A DNA stretch of 64,000 nucleotides from Maribacter sp. MMG018 (lineage in GTDB: Bacteria > Bacteroidota > Bacteroidia > Flavobacteriales > Flavobacteriaceae). Made by a program: the position numbers and the translations under genes. The stretch spans positions 62,001 to 126,000 of the forward strand of contig NZ_JAGJEC010000001.1 in assembly GCF_018100785.1 (NCBI RefSeq). The letters run 5' to 3'. Position 1 is the first letter of the stretch, and each line of letters opens with the position of its first letter. Under the pieces are notes generated by a model. The model was not told the DNA's origin and did not search any database. It saw only the letters and a list, made by a program, of their open reading frames with translations. Positions 7,980 to 15,553 of this stretch are shown here, piece after piece.

Positions 7980-8813
7980 ATGAGCCTACATAATTTAAAT
8001 AAAATGACCGCCGAAATGGGTAACACGGCTCCAATGCCCGTATTGTTCCTTGGTCATGGAAGCCCCATGAACGCCATAGAGGAAAACGAATTTGTTGCCT
8101 CTTTCCGTAAATTGGGAAAAGAACTGGTACGGCCCAACGCCATCTTATGCATATCGGCACATTGGGAAACCAAGGGCACCTATGTAACGGCCATGCAGCA
8201 ACCCCCAACCATTCACGATTTTGGCGGTTTTCCCCAAGCCTTGTACAATGTGCAATACCCAGCACCTGGAAGTCCAGAATTGGCCCTACGAACAAAAAAC
8301 CTAGTTACACGCACCCAAGTGGAACTAGACCATAAATGGGGACTCGACCACGGCGCATGGAGTGTTATAAAACACCTATACCCCAATGCCGATATTCCGG
8401 TAATACAAATGAGTATAGACTACTCTAAACCACCAAAACACCATTACGAACTGGCCAAGGAAATAAACAGTCTACGAAAAAAGGGTGTTCTTATTATCGG
8501 AAGCGGTAACATGGTGCATAACCTTCGTATGGTGGCCTGGAACAAACTGAACGAAACCTATGCCTTTGATTGGGCCACGGAGGCCAATGAGAAAATGAAA
8601 CGTTTTATTCTTAACGGGGAACACCAAAAACTAATCGATTTTAAATCCCAGGGTACGGCCTTTGACCTTGCCATCCCCACACCCGAGCACTACATGCCCT
8701 TGTTATATGCACTGGCCTTAAAAGAAGAGAACGAAAAAATAAGCCTCTTTAACGATAAGCCCGTGGCCGGTTCCCTTTCTATGACCTCCGTAAAAATAGA
8801 AGCCGATTTATAG
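7980..8813 (+). CDS. ygiD: YgiD-type 4,5-DOPA extradiol dioxygenase (LigB superfamily)
   Basis: Zinc-dependent class III ring-cleavage dioxygenase of 277 residues; the family opens catechol rings such as L-DOPA between carbons 4 and 5. The four expected zinc ligands are present: H26 (LGHGSPMNA), H61 (SAHWET), H180 (GSGNMVHNLR) and H237 (PEHYMPLLYA). The loop DHGAWSVIKHLYP (123-135) is also diagnostic. The first ~18 residues are an extra N-terminal segment, so the ATGs at 8004 or 8016 are alternative starts. It follows the FUSC gene by 29 nt and is likely co-transcribed. The physiological substrate in bacteria is uncertain. Confidence 0.88.
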   Translation: MSLHNLNKMTAEMGNTAPMPVLFLGHGSPMNAIEENEFVASFRKLGKELVRPNAILCISAHWETKGTYVTAMQQPPTIHDFGGFPQALYNVQYPAPGSPELALRTKNLVTRTQVELDHKWGLDHGAWSVIKHLYPNADIPVIQMSIDYSKPPKHHYELAKEINSLRKKGVLIIGSGNMVHNLRMVAWNKLNETYAFDWATEANEKMKRFILNGEHQKLIDFKSQGTAFDLAIPTPEHYMPLLYALALKEENEKISLFNDKPVAGSLSMTSVKIEADL

Positions 8814-9050
8814 TTGTCATAAAGTAGTGCCCCTATACACCTTCCTACAATAACACCCTGATTAGTGCTCGGTTACGCTTTTTCGTAAGAAAAAAGTGTA
8901 AGAATTTTTATATTGCAAATACGGACCTTGGTCCGCTTTCCCCCCGATTATTGGAGCTTGATATCTATATAGTTACTCAATAATGTTTACCGCGATTCAT
9001 GTGATTAAAATTGAGAACAAAAAAAGAAAACAATAATTCAACTTTTAAAT
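8814..9050. other. Intergenic stretch without recognisable gene
   Basis: I see no coding pattern here. There is one short palindrome (GGACCTTGGTCC near 8931) and AT-rich sequence ahead of the frameshifted gene at 9051. It marks the left edge of an accessory island. Confidence 0.4.
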
Positions 9051-9205
9051 ATGGAAAGAATATTTTGGGAACTCTACAATTCAGGCTCGGAATCTGAAGT
9101 AGAAAAAATCATCAATAAGCATAAGATTTTTGACGATAAACAAACGGCTGGACCAAATGGAAAAATAAAGAAGGAAAAACTCTTGATGAATTGAAAAGAA
9201 AATAA
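9051..9205 (+). pseudogene. Frameshifted small gene of unknown function
   Basis: From ATG 9051 the frame reads MERIFWELYNSGSESEVEKI and continues as plausible protein to about 9140, then degenerates to a stop at 9195. From about 9144 another frame reads TNGWTKWKNKEGKTLDELK to a stop at 9203-9205. Joining the two frames gives a ~51-residue protein with consistent composition, so a one-base deletion near 9140 is the simplest explanation. No family was recognised. The left copy of the 25-bp island repeat begins 6 nt after its stop. Confidence 0.5.
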
Positions 9206-9211
9206 AAGAAC

Positions 9212-9236
9212 TCCGCTCTGCGAAGTCTGTGACTTC
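9212..9236 (+). repeat. 25-bp dispersed repeat, copy 1
   Basis: This sequence is identical to 14051-14075. It begins TCCGCTCTGC and contains the hairpin GAAGTC-TGT-GACTTC. The two copies are in direct orientation and frame the accessory genes between 9.2 and 14.05 kb. It looks like a REP-type or recombination-associated element. Confidence 0.7.
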
Positions 9237-9384
9237 TACCCGTAAATGGCCTTTAGGCTCCATCTTAGGTGGATAGAAAAAATTTAATTTTCAATATATA
9301 AATAAGTTGAAGGCACCGTTGTCCGAAATGCGAAAGAGGATGTTATAAGTGGGTCACCGAGCGTTTTGAAAGTTGTCGGGAATT

Positions 9385-9597
9385 ATGGATTGTATTATTT
9401 TGAATAATAAATACAAAATCAAACTTCCGATTTTTGTAATTCCCTTGGTCTTTCTAATAGGTTACTTTTTGGTTTTTCGGAACTATAGCAGCACTTATCA
9501 CCCATCTAATTGGACACCTAAGGAAAAAGAAAAACCTAAAGGACATAAGCACTGCCAGCAACTAAGGTTAAGGCAAACGAAATCTTATTTGTTTTAG
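9385..9597 (+). CDS. Small hypothetical protein with one membrane segment
   Basis: Putative 70-residue protein starting MDCIILNNKYKIK, followed by a clear transmembrane helix (FVIPLVFLIGYFLVF, residues about 16-30) and a polar tail. I chose ATG 9385 over an upstream TTG. The last ~20 residues (HCQQLRLRQTKSYLF) have unusual composition and may come from a frameshift or fusion to non-coding sequence, so it may be a truncated gene. No family was recognised and there is no convincing promoter. It lies among island debris. Confidence 0.3.
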   Translation: MDCIILNNKYKIKLPIFVIPLVFLIGYFLVFRNYSSTYHPSNWTPKEKEKPKGHKHCQQLRLRQTKSYLF

Positions 9598-9844
9598 GTA
9601 ATTATCATTATTGTCCCTAGCCTACATAATTATATGTTATGGCCGCTTTCCGTCCAATTGTACAATTAACCATGCAACAAACTGTATACAGGCACGTTAT
9701 GATCTATAGTTGAAAACTATAAGTGCGAAGAGGCCATCAATCAAAATTATGTAGACAATTGATACGGATTTTAGTCCATAAAAAAGGAAGCCTCCGTTGA
9801 AATTAAATGGCATACCCATCTATTAACCTTCTTAAGCAAAAAAC
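9598..9844. other. Intergenic stretch, small hairpin only
   Basis: It contains a short perfect hairpin, TATAGTT-GAA-AACTATA (about 9706-9722), with no T-run, so it is not an obvious terminator. I see no coding pattern. Confidence 0.35.
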
Positions 9845-10354
9845 ATGAAAAACGTAAAGCTCCCAATAGTAATAGTCGTATTATTTACCATGTTCATGGT
9901 GACCCAGTCTTGTAAAGATGACATTTGCTCCGATACGGTATGTCTCAATGGCGGCACTTGTAATGATGGTACTTGTGAATGTGCTGAAGGTTATTCCGGT
10001 TCCGATTGTTCTACGTTATGGAGATCTAAGGCAATCGGAAGTTATACCGTTACTTCTGTAAGTTGCAGTCCCACATATACGGGAAGCGCAGTAGTATCAA
10101 GTGATCCATCCGATGATTTAAACCTATTGTTGGATATTGCAATTTCCAATGCCGATAGCGAAGAGGATGCATTATATCAGTTTAAATTGACAATGACCGG
10201 TGAAACAACTTTTACCGTTCCTACCCAGAATCCTTGTCTGAATTTGGAGAATTGTTCGGATTTTTCAGGAAGTGGGCAAATTGATGCCGATGGAAATATT
10301 ACTATGTCCACCCCTGTTAATGATTACGATTGTGTTTGGACACTCATTAAGTAA
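9845..10354 (+). CDS. Lipoprotein with an EGF-like domain
   Basis: Predicted lipoprotein of 169 residues. The signal peptide ends in a lipobox with the acylated cysteine at C23 (VTQSC). A single EGF-like module follows directly (about 27-52), with the cysteine ladder C-x-NGGTC-x-DGTCECAEGYSGSDC. The C-terminal ~110 residues are predicted beta-rich, with paired cysteines (C75, C130, C136, C163 region) that may form disulphides. EGF modules followed by a small beta-barrel occur in Bacteroidota surface lipoproteins of unknown role. It is the first intact gene of the accessory island. No operon partner within 100 nt was identified. Confidence 0.75.
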   Translation: MKNVKLPIVIVVLFTMFMVTQSCKDDICSDTVCLNGGTCNDGTCECAEGYSGSDCSTLWRSKAIGSYTVTSVSCSPTYTGSAVVSSDPSDDLNLLLDIAISNADSEEDALYQFKLTMTGETTFTVPTQNPCLNLENCSDFSGSGQIDADGNITMSTPVNDYDCVWTLIK

Positions 10355-10484
10355 GCTTTGGACAATGGAATGCAAGGTTGTAAAAAAACAAAGAGATCAG
10401 TAGAAAACTTTTTTTGGTCCAGTGATTTCCTTCCAACGACCCAGGAGGTTAAAAATTTGGGACAATCGTACGAATAAAAGCGAA

Positions 10485-11225
10485 ATGTATATAAAATCAC
10501 CAGTTATAATAGGAATGGTCATTTTCTGTTCCTTATTGAATGTGGCTTGTAAAACAAAAGACAAGAACAATGTTATGAGCAATCAAAAAATACATGAATA
10601 CAATACGATTACCGCTTTTGAATTGAATAAAGAACTAAGCTTTCCCAATTTTACCATTGAACACACCCAACATAAAAAAGTTCAGGGACCGAACAATGCA
10701 AAATGGGAAAGACAAACCTTCTACTTTACTGTGACAGGAGAACGTGATCACCAGGAAATTTCGTGGAGCACGGGGGTTATCCGTAATACGGAATTCACGG
10801 TAGACGGTATGACATATGAGTTGGTCATGGGGAGTTATCAGGATCCCAATTCAACAACCAAAGCATTCAAAACCCTTGGGTTGAACGAACTGATCATAGT
10901 AAAACCAAAAAAGGTGACCCTGTCAGAACAAAAAATAAAAACAGGCGATATTGTATTCAGAAGTACAAAGAAAAAGAATGGTGAAGTGTTGTTCAATGAA
11001 TACGGAACTATTCAAAAAAACACATTCGGACTTTTCGTTTGGGATCTTAGAAATACCTTAAAACAACCGCTAAGATCTTGGTCGGCCCAAGGGATCGATA
11101 AGAAAATCGCGATTTTTCGTGTAAAATCACCGGATTTTCAAATGAACGAGATGGAATTAATAGACGGAAGCTTCAATTATTTATTTGACTCAGAAGCATT
11201 GGAGCTGGTGACCAAAAACTTTTAA
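10485..11225 (+). CDS. Hypothetical lipoprotein
   Basis: Predicted lipoprotein of about 246 residues. The ATG at 10485 gives a clean signal peptide MYIKSPVIIGMVIFCSLLN with lipobox LNVAC (acylated Cys at position 22); reading further upstream would only add a charged stretch in front of it. The mature protein is soluble and rich in beta-strand-forming sequence, with no cysteine other than the lipidated one visible in the mature part. No domain was recognised. A purine-rich AGGAGG at 10443-10448 lies too far upstream to serve this start. The LRR gene begins 23 nt later on the same strand, so the two are probably one transcript. Confidence 0.65.
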   Translation: MYIKSPVIIGMVIFCSLLNVACKTKDKNNVMSNQKIHEYNTITAFELNKELSFPNFTIEHTQHKKVQGPNNAKWERQTFYFTVTGERDHQEISWSTGVIRNTEFTVDGMTYELVMGSYQDPNSTTKAFKTLGLNELIIVKPKKVTLSEQKIKTGDIVFRSTKKKNGEVLFNEYGTIQKNTFGLFVWDLRNTLKQPLRSWSAQGIDKKIAIFRVKSPDFQMNEMELIDGSFNYLFDSEALELVTKNF

Positions 11226-11248
11226 GAACATTGTAAAATTGGTGTAGC

Positions 11249-12655
11249 ATGTCAAAAAAAAACAAACAGGAAAAAATTAAACTCTTAGGGAAAGAATATG
11301 AATACGTAAGGATCGATGATATCAAGAAGAATCCCGTTATTTTTTTTGAAGAACACAGTGTTGACCTATGTATTAAAGCCTATGGGATTTTAAAACCCAA
11401 GTGCATTTATATCAACGATGTCCCTTTTGATTTTTTAAAGGATCCCCAATTCTCAGAGTTGGAAGAGATACACGTATCTGCCGCTGAAGGCGTGGATATA
11501 AGTCCTTTACATTCCTTACATCATCTAAAGTCGATCTGGGTGACCTTTTACGCAGGGTATGGGCCAAAAGGCAGTTTGGATTTTAGCCATTTCCCAAAGC
11601 TGGAAACTTTACATTGTAGTTGGTTGAACGGATCAAAGAACCTTGCTGAACTTAAAAATGTGCAATCAATTTTTATAGCTGATGCTAGCCTAACCGATCT
11701 AAAGATTTTCCATGGTTTGGAGAATTTAAAAGTTTTGGAATTAGCGCGCTCAACAGTGGAATCTTTGGAAGGTTTGCAAGGTATCGTTAATTTAAGGGAA
11801 TTGAAGATAACCGGCTCATCCAATATCAAGTCCTTTGAAAGTTTAGCTGAAGTAAGCAGTACGGGTCTGGAACGTCTTGAAATAACCTCTAAAAATAACA
11901 TTACGGCATTAGAGCATATAGGCAAGCTGAACAAATTACGGTCCCTGTCATTGGAAGGCATACAAAGTATAGATTGTTCTGCGTTTGAAAATAACACCAA
12001 CCTTACCCAATTAAGTTTAAAAAGAATCAAAAAAATGACCAATGAACAAGGTTTAAGTAAATTGGTCAACCTAAATTCATTGCGGTTAATGCAAATAGAT
12101 TATATAGACAGCCTCAACTTTCTTACCGATCTGCCCAATCTTGAAGCGTTGAATGTATTACCATGGTTCATTAAAGTTAAAGACGGGTATTTGCCTTTGA
12201 TCCAAAAGTTTAGGGCGCTCAATAAATTGGAAAGTCTGTTTGAATGGGATGAAATACTTGATCATTTAGACGAAGAAGGGAAACAACAGTACAAAAAACA
12301 TTTTGGTGATTCTCCTCTGGAATTTATTAAAAAAGAATTCACGTTTCATTGTTATGAAGACTTCTCTGAACCGTATACCAAAGAAAATTGTAACAAAGTG
12401 GATGAAGAAATAAGAAACTTGATCGATCGGTTAATAAAGAATGCCGAGGCAACCACGGAAGAGAAACTCAAATACTTTGAAGCCACAGCTGATAACCTAG
12501 ATAAAATAGATGAGGAATTGAATCTTTTTGCAACGGGTGAACGCGAGTACCTGTGGGACACCTTGGATGAAATAGCAGGGGCAAGCGGTATCGATGTAGG
12601 CAGTCTAGAAGAATCCAATTCTAAGAACAAGTATTTCAAATGGCCCGTTTTTTAA
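11249..12655 (+). CDS. Cytosolic leucine-rich repeat protein
   Basis: Protein of 468 residues without signal peptide or membrane segment. About ten irregular leucine-rich repeats of 20-24 residues cover residues about 70-310, for example LENLKVLELARSTVESLEGL and LNKLRSLSLEGIQSIDCSAF. The N-terminal ~60 residues and the C-terminal ~150 residues are charged and helical, and the latter has no repeat. Such proteins mediate protein-protein contact; some related ones occur as immunity proteins in polymorphic-toxin clusters, but no toxin is visible here. The next gene starts 15 nt downstream, so they probably form an operon. Confidence 0.7.
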   Translation: MSKKNKQEKIKLLGKEYEYVRIDDIKKNPVIFFEEHSVDLCIKAYGILKPKCIYINDVPFDFLKDPQFSELEEIHVSAAEGVDISPLHSLHHLKSIWVTFYAGYGPKGSLDFSHFPKLETLHCSWLNGSKNLAELKNVQSIFIADASLTDLKIFHGLENLKVLELARSTVESLEGLQGIVNLRELKITGSSNIKSFESLAEVSSTGLERLEITSKNNITALEHIGKLNKLRSLSLEGIQSIDCSAFENNTNLTQLSLKRIKKMTNEQGLSKLVNLNSLRLMQIDYIDSLNFLTDLPNLEALNVLPWFIKVKDGYLPLIQKFRALNKLESLFEWDEILDHLDEEGKQQYKKHFGDSPLEFIKKEFTFHCYEDFSEPYTKENCNKVDEEIRNLIDRLIKNAEATTEEKLKYFEATADNLDKIDEELNLFATGEREYLWDTLDEIAGASGIDVGSLEESNSKNKYFKWPVF

Positions 12656-12670
12656 TTTATACCGTAAGAC

Positions 12671-13348
12671 ATGAATGAATTGATCCTTTTTAAAAACGAG
12701 GTGAACAAGCATCTAAGAGATAGGCTTAAAAAAGACAAATGGTCCGGCGTAAGTCCCGTTTTTTATAAAAATGATGTTCCCAACCTTACCAAATGCATTG
12801 AAATAAGACGGTCGTTGAAGGAAAACCACTTTTCTTGTTCCCTGGCCGTTTATTCCGATTTTAAGTTTCCCAATACCCCAAAAGCCATAAAAACCAAGAG
12901 GTTGCACACCTATAAGCAAATATTCCAAGTCGCATTGACCCCCGATAAGGTGAGCAGCTCGTATTACCATTGGACCTTAAAGGACGATAAGGACTTCAAC
13001 ATAAGGCAAATACAATTATTAGGAGAGGCCATAAGCACCCACGGTACCGATTTTTTCAATGGTTTCACTAATTTTCCGGAACCGTTCTTAAACATAGAAC
13101 CAGGGGATTTCGATACCAAAGAAGTAAAATTGTTCAACAAATACGATGTGTTCAATCAAGTAATCTATATGAATTTCTTAAAAGAGGTACATCTGTCCGT
13201 CGATCAGATCGAGAAAGCCACCGTATTTTCAAACCTGGCCCTAGCGCGATTTCATGATAACGTAAAAGGCAAAAAAATAATACATGACAAAGCATATGAA
13301 AAATCCATAGGAGAATACGTAAGATTTTTAGAAATGCCGAAGTCATAA
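12671..13348 (+). CDS. Hypothetical protein, 225 residues
   Basis: Soluble, lysine- and phenylalanine-rich cytosolic protein without signal peptide. The opening (MNELILFKNEVNKHLRDRL, then VSPVFYKNDV and a strand SLAVYSDF) loosely recalls small DUF4304-type proteins found in immunity gene arrays, but I cannot confirm it. It lies 15 nt after the LRR gene on the same strand, so the two may act together. No catalytic motif is seen. Confidence 0.6.
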   Translation: MNELILFKNEVNKHLRDRLKKDKWSGVSPVFYKNDVPNLTKCIEIRRSLKENHFSCSLAVYSDFKFPNTPKAIKTKRLHTYKQIFQVALTPDKVSSSYYHWTLKDDKDFNIRQIQLLGEAISTHGTDFFNGFTNFPEPFLNIEPGDFDTKEVKLFNKYDVFNQVIYMNFLKEVHLSVDQIEKATVFSNLALARFHDNVKGKKIIHDKAYEKSIGEYVRFLEMPKS

Positions 13349-13485
13349 ATCGCAAACGTCATAATACAGGAGTGACCGGCTTATTCGTGCCACTATTAAA
13401 AACGGTCATTACAAAGAACCATAAACCTGTACACCATCAATTCGTTACGTTTTATAGTTGAACCCAACGCAATACCCAGAAAGAG

Positions 13486-14028
13486 ATGAAAGTAGTATAT
13501 AAATTAAAACAAGAGGATTATCTACAATATGCCCTATTTTATGATTCCATAGATGAGCAATCGAAAAAATTAAGATGGAAGGCGTGGGCAAGTGTAATAC
13601 TGGCGTTCATTATTTTTGGCGTTCTACTCTATAATTATGCAGACGGTTTTGTAATATATGTTTACGCAATAACCGCCACCTTGGTCGCTGTGGCTTTTCC
13701 TTTTTACCATAAAAGCAGGTTAAAAAAGTTGCATATAGGCGCAATTAAAAAAAATTATAAACATAGTTTCGATAAACCTAAGGAACTTTTGTTCGATGAT
13801 GATTTTTTAGAAATTTCCTCAGAATTGGAAAGGTCTAAGTTAGATTATTCCGCTATTGAAAGCATACAGGAAATAGCAAGTCATTATTTCCTGAACTTAA
13901 AATCCGGAATCCATATTATCATTCCTAAAGCAACATTGAAAAATGATAATTCTGTGGCAACTAGGTTAGATATACTTTGTAAAAAATATGGAATCGTTCA
14001 TTCTAAGAATTTAGACTGGAAATGGTAA
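13486..14028 (+). CDS. YcxB-like protein
   Basis: Membrane protein of 180 residues with the architecture of YcxB family members. A short N-terminal strand (KLKQEDYLQYALFYD) leads into two adjacent transmembrane helices (about 34-52 and 54-72). A cytosolic C-terminal YcxB domain (about 95-165) carries the expected pattern L-F-D-D-D-F-L-E-I-S and IIIPKATLK. YcxB-like proteins have no established function but recur in Bacteroidota accessory and toxin-immunity islands. It is the last intact gene before the right copy of the 25-bp repeat, which starts 22 nt beyond its stop. Confidence 0.65.
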   Translation: MKVVYKLKQEDYLQYALFYDSIDEQSKKLRWKAWASVILAFIIFGVLLYNYADGFVIYVYAITATLVAVAFPFYHKSRLKKLHIGAIKKNYKHSFDKPKELLFDDDFLEISSELERSKLDYSAIESIQEIASHYFLNLKSGIHIIIPKATLKNDNSVATRLDILCKKYGIVHSKNLDWKW

Positions 14029-14050
14029 TAACAAGCACCAATATCGGTAA

Positions 14051-14075
14051 TCCGCTCTGCGAAGTCTGTGACTTC
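14051..14075 (+). repeat. 25-bp dispersed repeat, copy 2
   Basis: Identical to 9212-9236 over 25 bp and in the same orientation. Here the hairpin arms extend by one base (CGAAGTC-TGT-GACTTCG). It lies 22 nt after the YcxB-like gene, closing the accessory island. Confidence 0.7.
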
Positions 14076-14335
14076 GTAGCGTATGGCGTAAGTACATGGG
14101 TAAGTGACAAGAGTGAAATAACCTAGCCCGGTTATGGCACGAAGTTGCAAACATAGCACAGCAGGCCAATTTAGCAAAGTGATTAATAGCTATCATGAAC
14201 CACTTGTCCGCTAACTCCCCAAACCCCACAAAACATTTCCAATACAAACCAAAAACCCAACCTTGTAACTATTTTTCTGCAAGCACTTTCTCAATTTTAT
14301 TTACCTTGGCAAAAAACACTAACCAACTATACTTT
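14076..14335. other. Intergenic region before the exported protein gene
   Basis: I see no convincing coding sequence. An in-frame upstream extension of the next gene (from 14195) gives a low-complexity peptide without family character and is rejected in favour of the ATG at 14336. Confidence 0.35.
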
Positions 14336-15001
14336 ATGAAATACCTATTCTTATTGGTTGCCGTATTATCCACTGTAGCCTCTTTTGGGCAAGCGCCGCA
14401 AAAGGTAAACCTCACCGAATACATCAGGGAAATTCAAATCTGGGAAAAAGATAATAGTCAAATGACCCTTGCTTTCTGGATCCCAAAAAGTTATTGGAAA
14501 ATTTCGTTGCAAGACAATCCACAAATACCCGCAGAAACCGTAGACCAAATAGTGGCTACTTTCGAAGATTACATTTTTGTATGTGGTTTAGATGTAACGA
14601 TCCACAACAACGGTACAGCATCTTTTACCGATGAGGCCGTTTTAAGGGAATCGCTTTCGCTGGTAGACGACAAAAGCGAGACCTACCTGCCGTTAGAGAA
14701 CGATCAGATCGCACCCGATGCCGTAGCCCTCATGGAATCTATAAAACCCATGTTCCGCCAAATGTTGGGCCAAATGGGCGATGGCATGCATTTTTATCTT
14801 TTTAAGGTACAGGACGAAAACGGCAACAATACTATAGATGAATACAAAGAGGGTAGTTTTACCGTAAAACATTCCAACAAAGAATTTACATATACGTTGC
14901 CATTGGTAACCCTGATGCCGAGCAAAAAATGCCCTGTGGACAATGCCGAAATGAAAGGAAACTGGACGTACTGTCCTTTTCATGGCAACTTACTTAAGTA
15001 A
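14336..15001 (+). CDS. Exported hypothetical protein with C-terminal cysteine pair
   Basis: Protein of about 221 residues. The ATG at 14336 gives a clean signal peptide MKYLFLLVAVLSTVASFGQ, so the mature protein is periplasmic or secreted. The mature part has a mixed alpha/beta character and ends in a short motif MPSKKCPVDNAEMKGNWTYC. Its C-x(14)-C spacing with a nearby PFHG resembles a small metal-binding or zinc-ribbon-like knuckle. No domain was recognised. It stands alone; the upstream gene belongs to the island, and the decayed gene beyond it is on the opposite strand. Confidence 0.6.
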   Translation: MKYLFLLVAVLSTVASFGQAPQKVNLTEYIREIQIWEKDNSQMTLAFWIPKSYWKISLQDNPQIPAETVDQIVATFEDYIFVCGLDVTIHNNGTASFTDEAVLRESLSLVDDKSETYLPLENDQIAPDAVALMESIKPMFRQMLGQMGDGMHFYLFKVQDENGNNTIDEYKEGSFTVKHSNKEFTYTLPLVTLMPSKKCPVDNAEMKGNWTYCPFHGNLLK

Positions 15002-15048
15002 TAACGCATAAAAAACGGCCAAGAAGAATGTTTTCTATAGCGGATAGT

Positions 15049-15254
15049 TTATAAAATGAGGGGAAAAAGATTTTTCCCCTTAAAATACCTGTTGCAATAA
15101 TCTTTGCTCATTTTAAATACCCTTTCCTTCATTTTATCTGAACCTGCATAATGTTCATTTGCAATTGAGGCGATACTTTTTGTACCCGCCCAAATATTTT
15201 GTTAGATAAAACTTTGGTCTTTGTCGATACAATTGCCATGACGGTTGATTTCAT
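15049..15254 (-). pseudogene. Frameshifted small gene, minus strand
   Basis: Read on the minus strand, ATG at 15254 opens MKSTVMAIVSTKTKVLSN. After a frame change near 15200, inside a run of A/T and G residues, the next frame reads WAGTKSIASIANEHYAGSDK and continues to FKGKNLFPLIL with a stop at 15049-15051. The composition is convincingly protein-like in both parts, and the total length fits one lost base. No family was recognised. The 3' end overlaps the hairpin at 15059-15080. Confidence 0.45.
15059..15080 (+). terminator. Probable terminator hairpin
   Basis: AGGGGAAAAA (15059-15068) and TTTTTCCCCT (15071-15080) form a 10-bp inverted repeat around GA, 58 nt after the stop of the exported protein gene. 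It can act in either direction, but it lies inside the decayed minus-strand gene, so its role is uncertain. Confidence 0.4.
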
Positions 15255-15553
15255 TTTATACAGATTCTATTTTTTAATACCTATGCAGCTATGGATCAAT
15301 ACCGTTACAGACAATATTACTAACTACAATGATCAAATAAAGTGCTCAACGGAATGTTCTACTTCGCAGATTACAGTAATTTCCCCCGTTACTTTTTACC
15401 CGTAATATGAAGACCGAACTTCCGTTACACTTTATCTGGCCTTTTAAAAACAAAAGATGTACCATGGTTCAGTAAACCCTTTTGACCCCAAAAATGCAAC
15501 CCTAAATAGTCTTAATTTTGCACCCCTAAATCTTAAAAGGACCGACCCTATTA
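15255..15553. other. Intergenic region upstream of the AsmA-like gene
   Basis: It contains a candidate -7 element TAATTTTG at 15513-15520 for the AsmA-like gene, but no well-spaced -33 element. The rest shows no gene. A 68-codon plus-strand open frame (15199-15405) has no family character. Confidence 0.35.

Noticed and set aside
9698..9722. Hairpin TATAGTT-GAA-AACTATA as terminator or integron-type site
   Set aside because: No T-run follows and no integrase or core-site sequences are visible.
15199..15405. 68-codon plus-strand open frame before the AsmA-like gene
   Set aside because: Low-quality sequence with no family character; part of it overlaps the better-supported minus-strand decayed gene.
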